Shown here: in pieces, positions 44,575-51,306 of the stretch | How positions within the stretch are numbered: the first letter of the stretch is position 1 | How the letters are laid out: every line of letters starts with the position of its first letter | Origin: Acidobacteriota bacterium | Lineage (GTDB): Bacteria; Acidobacteriota; Blastocatellia; Pyrinomonadales; Pyrinomonadaceae | Length of the DNA stretch: 51,306 bases | Direction: 5' to 3' | NCBI GenBank assembly: GCA_029781855.1 | Contig: JAKOVX010000067.1 | Coordinates: 1 to 51,306, forward strand | Notes under the pieces: model-generated | Database searches by the model: none | The model's input: the letters and a program-made list of their open reading frames with translations, nothing else | Told to the model about the DNA's origin: nothing | Made by a program: the position numbers and the translations under genes

Positions 44575-45981
44575 CTATTCGTAGTTTATATTTGCGGGCT
44601 CCAGTTTTGGTGCGAGCAAGTGAATGATCAGCAACGCCACGAGATAGGCGGATGCTGCGATTATAAAGATCGGGACGTAGCTTCCGGTAGTATCCAGAAT
44701 CCATCCGACAAGCGGCGACATTATCATCCCTCCGATAGCTCCGAGCATACCGCCAATGCCGACGACCGAACCGACCGCCTGTTTCGGGAACATGTCAGAA
44801 GTAAGCGTGAAAATGTTCGCAGACCAGCCCTGATGGGCGGCTGCGGCGATCCCTATCAATATAACAGCCACCCAGAGGCTACTCGTTATCGAGGCAAAAA
44901 CTATCGGCACTACCGCAAGAGCACATATCAGCATCGCGGTCTTTCGTGAGCGGTTTACGGTCCATCCTCGCTTGATCAGTGTCGAAGACAGGTATCCGCC
45001 GCCAACACTGCCGAGATCGGCGATGATGTAGATCGCCGCGAGTGGTATCCCAAAACTGCTGAGATCGAGGCCGTATTGTTTCTTGAGAAAATCAGGCAGC
45101 CAAAAAAGATAGACCCACCAGATCGGATCCGTTAAGAATTTGCCGATCCCGAACGCCCAAGTCTGACGATGCGGAAATAAGCAGCGCCACGGAATACTCT
45201 TTGTCGGCTCGATCGGATCGCTCTGGATATATTTGAGTTCTTGCTCGGTCAGCATCTTGTGTTCTTCCGGCCGCTTATAGACGAACAGCCAAAACGCCAG
45301 CCAAATAAATCCGATGATCCCGGTAACAACAAACGCTTCGTACCATCCCCACGCAAGAACGATCGCGGGAACGACCAGCGGCGTTACCAGAGCTCCGACG
45401 TTCGTTCCGGCATTGAAAATACCGGTGGCCAGAGCTCGTTCCCTCTTAGGAAACCACTCAGCGACCGTTTTTATCGATGCCGGAAAGTTTCCGGCCTCGC
45501 CAATACCGAGCAGGAAACGAACCACCATGAAACCGACGACCGATGCCGAGAGCGTAAACGTCCACGGTGCACTTCCAAACAGCGAGGAGATCGCATTGAA
45601 GGCAGCGACGATCGCATGAACAATCGGCCCTACAACGGGGGCGGACGCTGCACCGATGCCCGGAGCCCAGGCGTGCAGAATAGCTGCGACACTCCAGACA
45701 GTGATCGCTAGAGCGAATCCGATCTTGGTGCCGATCTTGTCCATCAGCTTTCCGACGAACAATAAACCGATCGCGTAGGCGGTCTGAAACGCGAATACGA
45801 TCCAACTGTAATCAAGTTCCGACCACCCGAAATCCGTCGCAAGGGTCGGCTTTAGGATGCCGATCACCTGACGATCGATGTAGTTCACCGTAGCGGCGAA
45901 AAACAGCAAAGTACAGATGACCCATCGAAATTTTCCGACCTTGGTCCCGGCTTGAAATGCCGCATTAGTTTCATCATTCAT
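44575..45981 (-). CDS. MFS transporter, anion:cation symporter family (ExuT-like hexuronate transporter)
   Basis: 468 residues and about 12 membrane helices. The start RWVICTLLFFAATVNYIDRQVIG carries the ACS-family motif NYxDR in helix 1. Other signatures are GLLFVGKLMDKIGTKIGFAL, FLLGIGEAGNFPASIKTVAEWFPKRERALATGIFNAG and the cytoplasmic loop RPEEHKMLTEQE. The family imports hexuronates and related acids by proton symport. A helix-2/3 loop with an Ala/Pro-rich insert (residues 95-135) is longer than in E. coli ExuT. It is last in the minus-strand SDR-M24-MFS operon, 12 bases after the M24 gene, fitting uptake of galacturonate released by the exported enzymes. Confidence 0.92.
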   Translation of the reverse strand: MNDETNAAFQAGTKVGKFRWVICTLLFFAATVNYIDRQVIGILKPTLATDFGWSELDYSWIVFAFQTAYAIGLLFVGKLMDKIGTKIGFALAITVWSVAAILHAWAPGIGAASAPVVGPIVHAIVAAFNAISSLFGSAPWTFTLSASVVGFMVVRFLLGIGEAGNFPASIKTVAEWFPKRERALATGIFNAGTNVGALVTPLVVPAIVLAWGWYEAFVVTGIIGFIWLAFWLFVYKRPEEHKMLTEQELKYIQSDPIEPTKSIPWRCLFPHRQTWAFGIGKFLTDPIWWVYLFWLPDFLKKQYGLDLSSFGIPLAAIYIIADLGSVGGGYLSSTLIKRGWTVNRSRKTAMLICALAVVPIVFASITSSLWVAVILIGIAAAAHQGWSANIFTLTSDMFPKQAVGSVVGIGGMLGAIGGMIMSPLVGWILDTTGSYVPIFIIAASAYLVALLIIHLLAPKLEPANINYE

Positions 45982-45993
45982 CGGTATTTGCTC

Positions 45994-47109
45994 CTAAAGG
46001 CTGATTATTCCCGGCGAATGGTATTGCCGGCCGTTAACTTCGCTCGTGATCGCGGGGACGCCCGGCGACGTGGTTATTACCTCGATACCGCCGGAACTGG
46101 CGATGCAGGTCTCTTCGACCTTGGTTCCGGTTACGGACGGGTTCCAGGCAAATGCCTGATTCAACTGGACGACCTCGGTGCTCGTCGGGTAGGCGGTCCA
46201 TTCACGGGTCCGGTAACCGGCGGCTCCGCCCTGATGATGAAGATCAATATCGTCGCCGTAACCTACTTTTAGGTATGCATTCGCCGCCGTCTCGTATAGT
46301 TCGGCCCCTGTCGCTCCGGGCCTGGTTGCGTCCATCAAACAGGCGTTTACGTACGCAGCCGCCTCGGTCCGCTTCTGCAGGTCAGTCGGCACCTCGCCGA
46401 CACATATCATCCGGCTGAGACTCGCGATAAGTCCATTTCGCCGGGCACAGGTCACCAGCAGGAGCGTCTTGTTCCAGGTATTCGCGGTTGGAACCGGGTG
46501 TCGGAACCGGGCAATTCTGTCGTCGGCGGCAACCAGCGTGACGACCGATTCAATTCCGCGTACTCCCAACTCGTGCCGGATCTTTTCTGCGATCGTTAGC
46601 TCGGTCTCACCGACTTTCAAATCTTCTATGCTCCGTCGCATCGCGGCACCGGAGTCGCGGCCGAGGGCCCGAAAACGGTCCAACTCGTCCGCCGTCAACT
46701 GATATCGGCAGGCGGCGATCTTTCCCTCGATCGCCTCGGTGTCAGAGAATAAAGCGATATCCGTCGCGATACGCGAACCACCGGCAATTTCCCTGGCTTT
46801 GCTAAGAACCAGATTCGCGTCCGCTTTCTCGGCCTGCCATTGAAAACTGACCGGCTCAAAGTCCCCGGCCGAAAGTTCCTCGGCAAGCATTCTCGGCGTC
46901 TCGATGTTATTGGCCAGAACGAACCGTTGCCCGTCTCGGGTTACCATCAGCGTGGCGGCACCATTGTCCCGGCTGTGATCGATGCCATTGGTCCCGCCGC
47001 AGGAAAGCCATGCAAAATTGTGCTGTGCGTTGAGCAGAACAGCATCGAGGCCTTCGCGGTCGAGCATTGCGGTGATCCGTCCGGTCTTTTCTGCGAGTTC
47101 GGCCTTCAT
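45994..47109 (-). CDS. M24 peptidase-fold protein with degenerate metal site
   Basis: 371 residues. N-terminal creatinase-like domain to about residue 135 (ITAMLDREGLDAVLLNAQHNFAWLSCG). The C-terminal pita-bread domain follows, with ELTIAEKIRHELGVRGIE. Of the five expected metal ligands only the His (LHHQGGAAGYRTREW) and last Glu (GTKVEETC) are recognisable. The two Asp positions read LLLVTCARRNGLIASLSRM and the first Glu is Asn in AFAWNPSV. It is therefore unlikely to be a working Xaa-Pro aminopeptidase. It lies between a dehydrogenase and a uronate transporter in one operon (gaps 7 and 12 bases), suggesting a sugar-acid role that is not known. Confidence 0.85.
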   Translation of the reverse strand: MKAELAEKTGRITAMLDREGLDAVLLNAQHNFAWLSCGGTNGIDHSRDNGAATLMVTRDGQRFVLANNIETPRMLAEELSAGDFEPVSFQWQAEKADANLVLSKAREIAGGSRIATDIALFSDTEAIEGKIAACRYQLTADELDRFRALGRDSGAAMRRSIEDLKVGETELTIAEKIRHELGVRGIESVVTLVAADDRIARFRHPVPTANTWNKTLLLVTCARRNGLIASLSRMICVGEVPTDLQKRTEAAAYVNACLMDATRPGATGAELYETAANAYLKVGYGDDIDLHHQGGAAGYRTREWTAYPTSTEVVQLNQAFAWNPSVTGTKVEETCIASSGGIEVITTSPGVPAITSEVNGRQYHSPGIISL

Positions 47110-47116
47110 TGCGGTT

Positions 47117-47893
47117 TTACTGATTGACCCCGCTTGCGAGAAATCCGCCGTCGACGACCAGAACTTCGCCGGTCACATAGCTCGCAGCATCAGACGCCAG
47201 AAATACGGCAGCACCGGCAAGTTCCTCGACTTTACCGAATCGTCCCATCGGCGTCCGGGTCAGGAATTCGCGTCCGCGTTCGCTCTCGTCGAGCAGCTTT
47301 TCATTAAGTGCCGTGCGAAATACACCAGGAGCGATGGCGTTGACATTGACGCCGTGCTTAGCCCACTCGATCGCGAGCGATTTCGTTAGGCTGGCGACCG
47401 CAGCCTTGCTGGCCGAATAGGCAGCAACTTCAAACAAAGAAACAAATGTCGAGAGCGATGCAATATTCACGATCCTCCCGTACCCCTTCTCGATCATGTG
47501 CCGGCCGAAGACCTGACAAGTCCGCAGCGTTCCGGTAAGGTTCGTCTCCAAAATTGAGTTCCACGTCTCCTCGTCGAGATCGAGCGTCGGCTCGCGCTTT
47601 GTTCGACCGGCGGAATTGACAAGGATGTCTACCTTACCAAACGCTGCAATGGATTCAGCCAACAGGTGTTCTATCGATGATTTGTCCCCTACGTCCGAAG
47701 CCACCCGCAGCGTTCGCCGGCCAAGCGCTTCGATCTCGGCTGCGGCAATTTCGACCTGTTCCTCGCGGCGGGATGTGCAAATGACATCGGCTCCGGCCTC
47801 CGCCAGGCCGTGAGCGATAGCTCGGCCAATGCCCGATGTGCCGCCTACGACAACCGCCGAACGGCCGTTCAGTTCCAATTTTGCAAAGCTCAT
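47117..47893 (-). CDS. Short-chain dehydrogenase, KduD/mannonate-oxidoreductase-like
   Basis: 258 residues, classical SDR. Cofactor loop GGTSGIGRAIAHGL, DVGD, NSAG (for NNAG), catalytic Ser in NIASLS, YSASK, and NAIAPGVFRTALN. The C-terminal GRFGKVEELAGAAVFLASDAASYVTGEVLVVDGG is typical. The closest functional class by motif and context is KduD (2-keto-3-deoxygluconate 5-dehydrogenase) or SDR-type uronate reductase; the sequence alone does not decide. It is first in the operon with the M24-like and MFS genes and is transcribed away from the NagB-like/uxaA operon. Confidence 0.88.
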   Translation of the reverse strand: MSFAKLELNGRSAVVVGGTSGIGRAIAHGLAEAGADVICTSRREEQVEIAAAEIEALGRRTLRVASDVGDKSSIEHLLAESIAAFGKVDILVNSAGRTKREPTLDLDEETWNSILETNLTGTLRTCQVFGRHMIEKGYGRIVNIASLSTFVSLFEVAAYSASKAAVASLTKSLAIEWAKHGVNVNAIAPGVFRTALNEKLLDESERGREFLTRTPMGRFGKVEELAGAAVFLASDAASYVTGEVLVVDGGFLASGVNQ

Positions 47894-47935
47894 ATGAAGA
47901 CTAAGGCGCGAATTGGTAACGACGTGTTTAGATTA

Positions 47936-47948
47936 AAGGTATTACCAC
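47936..47948 (-). promoter_or_regulatory. Candidate GntR operator before the SDR operon
   Basis: AAGGTATTACCAC keeps 8 of the 10 arm positions of the TTGGT-N3-ACCAA dyad. It lies 43 bases upstream of the SDR start. A second half-site, TTGGTAAC, lies at 47913-47920. The match is weaker than the other two operators. Confidence 0.4.
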
Positions 47949-48081
47949 TTGGCGTTTTGTGCAGTTAGTTTTAAACACCTTTGTCGGCGTTGTCAAGTAC
48001 TAAAAGTGCCCATTTTCGTTAATTTAACCGTTACGTCGGTTACATTTTCTCACAAAATGACAAATAATTGGAAATTAGCAC

Positions 48082-48111
48082 TTGCTTTTAATTGGTTTAA
48101 CCAATTATGAT
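48082..48111 (+). promoter_or_regulatory. Promoter of the NagB-like/uxaA operon with embedded GntR-type operator
   Basis: -35 TTGCTT (48082-48087) and -10 TATGAT (48106-48111), 18 bases apart. The dyad TAATTGG (48089-48095) with CCAATTA (48101-48107) lies between them, around a 5-base centre. The architecture copies the TonB receptor promoter. The operon start codon is 31 bases downstream of the -10. Confidence 0.72.
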
Positions 48112-48142
48112 AGTTGCACGATTAAAGAGGTAAAACGCCCTA

Positions 48143-49069
48143 GTGACCACATCAGCGAAAGTATCGATCGAGAGTCGTCGGGCCGGACAGAACGTTTGGC
48201 TTGGTCTGGGCACCGGCAAGACAAGATTTGTCCGGCCCGAGGGACCGTTCAATTATCACGTCCTCGAAAGCGAAGAAGCTGTCGGGCGGGCGATGTTTGG
48301 CGAGCTCGTCGATTACGCCGCGGAAAATCCCGGTGACATCACGTTCGTTCTTCTCGGCGGCCGAGGTGCACAGGCAATGTACCGCCTCATCAGCAAGCTG
48401 GCCGAAACCGATGAGATCGACGACCTTTTGGGCCGTCTGCACGTTTTCACACAAGACGCTCTGGCTCCGATGCGGATGGCTAACGGACTCAGCTTTGTCC
48501 GGGATTTTGAACGTCTTCTTGGGCCGAAGTTTTTTGCAAAGATCAAGAGCTTTACGCCAATGCTCACGGAAACCGATGATCTCGAGGGCGAACTTAGAAA
48601 GTACGTGGAGCACCTCGAATCGCTCGGCGGTATCGACATCTTTTTTCTTGGACTTGGCCCCGAGGCCGAAGCCGCATCGCACCTATGCTACATTAAACCA
48701 GGTTGCGGTGCCGGCCTGGATGATTTCGCCGGCATAATTCCGATCAGCCCGAGCATTCTCGAACATCATATCGCAAAGTTCAAGGTCGGCGGCAGCGAGG
48801 TCTCGGCTGAGGACGAAGAAGAATGTCGCCGGGCGGCATACATTCTTACGCTTGGACCGGCGGCGATACTCGGCGCAAAACGAATCGTCCAGTCGATCGT
48901 CGACGCCTCGACGGCACCAGGGAAAAAAGCAAGCTTTAAGCGTTTGATCGAGACCGAGTTTTCGAATGACGATCGCGAACTCGCCGGCCAGACAGACGAA
49001 AATCCGGGGTTGCTGATCCGATTGCATCCGGATGTTCGTTCTTACGTGCTGAGCGATCTGATCGCCTAA
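48143..49069 (+). CDS. NagB/6-phosphogluconolactonase-fold protein in the uronate operon
   Basis: 308 residues from a GTG, with AGAGG 12 bases upstream. The fold is that of glucosamine-6-phosphate deaminase: TFVLLGGRGAQAMYRLISKL, HVFTQDALAPMRMANGLSFVRDFERLL where NagB has its DEY motif, IDIFFLGLGPEAEAASHLCYIKPG at the position of the DGHIAFNEP active-site loop, and LGPAAILGAKRI. The acid-base His of NagB (GxDGHxAF) is displaced in GPEAEAASH, so deamination is doubtful. Immediately followed by uxaA (5-base gap) under the same operator, it may be an isomerase or lactonase acting on a uronate. Function inferred from context only. Confidence 0.8.
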   Translation: MTTSAKVSIESRRAGQNVWLGLGTGKTRFVRPEGPFNYHVLESEEAVGRAMFGELVDYAAENPGDITFVLLGGRGAQAMYRLISKLAETDEIDDLLGRLHVFTQDALAPMRMANGLSFVRDFERLLGPKFFAKIKSFTPMLTETDDLEGELRKYVEHLESLGGIDIFFLGLGPEAEAASHLCYIKPGCGAGLDDFAGIIPISPSILEHHIAKFKVGGSEVSAEDEEECRRAAYILTLGPAAILGAKRIVQSIVDASTAPGKKASFKRLIETEFSNDDRELAGQTDENPGLLIRLHPDVRSYVLSDLIA

Positions 49070-49074
49070 CAACT

Positions 49075-50649
49075 ATGCTGGAGACCTACACAGAAACGAT
49101 CAGGCGGGTCAGCGACTACGCCATCATCGTCAACCCGGACGACAACGTCGCGGTCGTAAAGAACGAGGCCTCGCAGGGCCTGATGCTTTCGCTGCCGAGC
49201 GGCGAGACCGTTGAGGTCCGACAAACTGTGCCGCCCGGACACCGTTTCGCAACGCGGGAGATCCCGGCCGGCGAATTTGTCCGCCAGTACGGCCAGCCGA
49301 TAGGTACTTCGCTTGGAATTTCGGCAGGCGATTGGGTTACTCACGACAATATGACGGACGACGTGCCGGTCGTTCGAAATTTACCGGAAGATCTGCACAC
49401 GGCGGCTCCCGAGTACTTTCCCGAGGATGAGATCGAGACGTTCATGGGCTTCCAACGTGCGGACGGCCGTGTCGGAACGCGGAATTACGTGTTGATCGTT
49501 CCGACCTCGATGTGCGCCAGCCACGAGGCGACCCAGATCTCGATGATGGCTGAATTTATGCATTACAGCCGCGAGAAATATCCGAACGTCGACGGCGTCG
49601 TCGCCATTCCTCACAATAAGGGCTGCGGCTGCCAGGACGGTTCGACGCTCGACGTGATGATGCGGACTCTTTCCAATTACGCTGATCATCCGAACGTCGG
49701 CGGTGTCATCTTGATCGATCTCGGCTGCGAGAAGACGAATCTCACATTCGTCGAAAAATATCTGACAAAACGCGAGAAACCGATTCAAAAGCCCGTGTTT
49801 AAGATCGGTATCCAGGACGTCGGCGGCACCCAGGCGGCGATCGAGATCGGCCTCAGGGAGGTTGCACGGATGCTGCCTGAGGTGAACGAGTGTGTCCGCG
49901 AGGAGTTCCCGGTCAGTGAGCTAGTTCTCGGGGTAAAGTGTGGATCGTCGGACGGCTTTTCGGGAATATCGGCCAATCCGTCTCTTGGCTACTGTTCCGA
50001 CCTGCTTGTTAGAAGCGGCGGGACCGTTCTGCTGACCGAGGTCCCGGAATTTTGCGGAGCTGAGCATATTTTGGCGAACCGCGCGAAGGATTCGACTGTC
50101 GGACGCAAAATATACGCGATGGTCGACTGGTACAAGGAATACGCATCGAAATTCGGAGCCGTGTTGAACCAAAATCCGAGCACCGGCAACAAGGCCGGCG
50201 GACTTCTTAATATAACGATCAAATCTCTCGGAGCGATCGTCAAGGCTGGTACGACGCGAATCGAGGATTGTGTTGAGTACGCCGAAACGCCGAAATTGCG
50301 AGGGATAAATTTGATGCAGGGGCCGGGCTACGACCAGGAATCGACGCCCGGACTTGTCGCCGCAGGGGCCACCGTCGTTGTGTTCACGACCGGCAACGGA
50401 ACCACCATCGGTAACGCAATAACACCCGTTATTAAGCTCGCATCGAACAACCGCGTGTTCGCGAAAATGTCGCAGGATATCGACATTTCGGCGGGGAATG
50501 TAATCGAGGGGACAGAGAGCATCGCCGAAGTCGGCACACGTCTTTTCGAACATGTTCGGCAAACCGCGAGCGGCGAGATCCAGGCAAAGGCAGAGATATT
50601 AAAACACCGTGAATTTCAGTTCTGGGCAGAGCAAACCGTTTCGCTTTAG
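49075..50649 (+). CDS. uxaA: Altronate dehydratase
   Basis: 524 residues, full length for UxaA. An N-terminal SAF-like domain (residues 1-95; VNPDDNVAVVKN, PAGEFVRQYGQPIG) precedes the dehydratase domain. The latter begins FQRADGRVGTRNYVLIVPTSMCASH and contains PHNKGCGCQ, LIDLGCEKTN, LGVKCGSSDGFSGISANPSLGY, EVPEFCGAEHIL, LMQGPGYDQESTPGLVAAGA and FTTGNGTTIGNAITPVIKL. It converts D-altronate to 2-keto-3-deoxygluconate in galacturonate catabolism. The upstream steps UxaC and UxaB are not in the window. No terminator separates it from the ROK gene. Confidence 0.95.
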   Translation: MLETYTETIRRVSDYAIIVNPDDNVAVVKNEASQGLMLSLPSGETVEVRQTVPPGHRFATREIPAGEFVRQYGQPIGTSLGISAGDWVTHDNMTDDVPVVRNLPEDLHTAAPEYFPEDEIETFMGFQRADGRVGTRNYVLIVPTSMCASHEATQISMMAEFMHYSREKYPNVDGVVAIPHNKGCGCQDGSTLDVMMRTLSNYADHPNVGGVILIDLGCEKTNLTFVEKYLTKREKPIQKPVFKIGIQDVGGTQAAIEIGLREVARMLPEVNECVREEFPVSELVLGVKCGSSDGFSGISANPSLGYCSDLLVRSGGTVLLTEVPEFCGAEHILANRAKDSTVGRKIYAMVDWYKEYASKFGAVLNQNPSTGNKAGGLLNITIKSLGAIVKAGTTRIEDCVEYAETPKLRGINLMQGPGYDQESTPGLVAAGATVVVFTTGNGTTIGNAITPVIKLASNNRVFAKMSQDIDISAGNVIEGTESIAEVGTRLFEHVRQTASGEIQAKAEILKHREFQFWAEQTVSL

Positions 50650-50668
50650 TGTGTTATTCTAATCGCAA

Positions 50669-51306
50669 ATGAATAACGGATCGTTATATCAAACGAATCT
50701 GCTGGGAGCGGTAAGTTCCACAGGGTCGACAAGGAGCAAGGGCGACCAGTTGCTGCGGCTCATCCGTGCGGCCCAACCTATCACACGAACCGATATCGCC
50801 GAGAGGCTTTCGATCGACAAGAGCACGGTCACCGAGAACGTAAAGCCGCTCGTTGCCAGCGGCGTTATCGTCGAGGAAACGATCGTCTCCGAGGCTCTCG
50901 GACGCAAGGCTCGCGTACTCTCGTTCGCGGACGACAAGTTGATCTTCGGCGGTGTCAATTTTGGCGTTCGCCGTTCGCAGGTCGGTTTGACTACGCTTCG
51001 CGGTGAGATGCTCGAAGAAGAGGATTTCGAAACCCCGAACAGCGTCGGTTTCGCGATGCATCTCGCCCGCAACAGACTCGCTGAGATGGCGGGCAGACAC
51101 GCAGAACGTGAATTGGCAGTGATCGGGGTAAGTGTCCCGGGAATGACCGATAACGACCGACAGAAGGTCGTCTTTGCCCCAAATCTTGGATGGCGTGACG
51201 TCGATGTCGCGGGGCAGATTCGCATTCGTGAAGGCGTTCGGGTCGTTGTTGACAACGACGCGAGCGCGGCCGCGATGTTCGAATCCCGTTTGAAAATAAA
51301 GGATTC
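50669..51306 (+). CDS. ROK family transcriptional regulator (NagC/XylR type), truncated by window end
   Basis: 212 codons are visible and the frame is open to the window edge. Residues 22-75 are a MarR-like winged helix: KGDQLLRLIRAAQPITRTDIAERL, split here as helix then recognition segment DKSTVTENVKPLVASGVIVEE. The ROK domain follows with GGVNFGVRRSQVGLTT, VIGVSVPGMTDNDRQKV, FAPNLGWRDVDV and VVVDNDASAAAMFE, the last being the sugar-binding Asp loop. It begins 19 bases after uxaA, and TTATTC at 50654-50659 with GAATAA at 50671-50676 flanks its start. It probably adds a second, sugar-responsive control to the locus. Confidence 0.85.
   Translation, partial: MNNGSLYQTNLLGAVSSTGSTRSKGDQLLRLIRAAQPITRTDIAERLSIDKSTVTENVKPLVASGVIVEETIVSEALGRKARVLSFADDKLIFGGVNFGVRRSQVGLTTLRGEMLEEEDFETPNSVGFAMHLARNRLAEMAGRHAERELAVIGVSVPGMTDNDRQKVVFAPNLGWRDVDVAGQIRIREGVRVVVDNDASAAAMFESRLKIKD

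Overview
The window looks like a chromosomal segment of an Acidobacteriota bacterium, most plausibly a Blastocatellia/Pyrinomonadaceae-type lineage. This is inferred from gene content, not from a marker gene: an Oar-like TonB receptor with an N-terminal carboxypeptidase-regulatory domain, a DUF1800/DUF1501 secreted pair, Tat-exported pectin enzymes, tandem PilZ proteins, and housekeeping genes (ruvA, ruvB, rex, gyrA, pgsA, tRNA-Thr) on ordinary mid-GC DNA with no mobile elements.

Region 1 (1-3.3 kb): the end of a LemA-family gene faces a minus-strand bacterial microcompartment (BMC) operon. The operon encodes a class II aldolase, one hexameric BMC shell protein, three EutN/CcmL pentamer proteins, a four-helix-bundle protein, and a small Cys-rich protein whose start overlaps the previous stop. 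The usual aldehyde dehydrogenase and phosphotransacylase are not beside it. Region 2 (3.3-14.6 kb): rex, ruvA, a CPBP protease, ruvB, membrane and secreted proteins of unknown role, and gyrA. Region 3 (14.8-20.8 kb): four tandem double-PilZ-like proteins in an A-B-A-B order, then a PlsC-type acyltransferase, converging on a membrane-anchored Ser/Thr kinase. Region 4 (21-31.1 kb): a HhH-GPD DNA glycosylase, the DUF1800/DUF1501 pair, pgsA, a two-repeat exported protein, tRNA-Thr(TGT), a CocE/NonD hydrolase, and an orphan PAAR-like (DUF4280) gene.

Region 5 (31.5-51.3 kb) is a pectin and hexuronate utilisation locus. A TonB receptor should import pectin oligomers. Exported enzymes demethylate and cleave homogalacturonan (CE8-PL10 fusion, GH28), deacetylate rhamnogalacturonan (CE12), remove unsaturated uronates (GH105) and trim side chains (GH43). 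A periplasmic cupin and a FadR-type GntR regulator lie among them. Beyond these, two divergent operons share a regulatory region: a minus-strand set (SDR dehydrogenase, degenerate M24 peptidase-like protein, ExuT-like MFS transporter) and a plus-strand set (NagB-fold protein, altronate dehydratase UxaA, then a ROK regulator cut by the window end).

Two promoters 16.4 kb apart, one before the TonB receptor and one before the NagB-like/uxaA operon, each carry a near-perfect TTGG-N5-CCAA palindrome between matching -35 and -10 hexamers. The palindrome resembles UxuR/ExuR-type GntR operators, so the GntR protein in the locus is a good candidate for co-ordinating import and catabolism. The least explained parts are the BMC operon with its two small proteins, the PilZ array, the NagB-like and M24-like proteins in the uronate operons, and the orphan PAAR-like gene.
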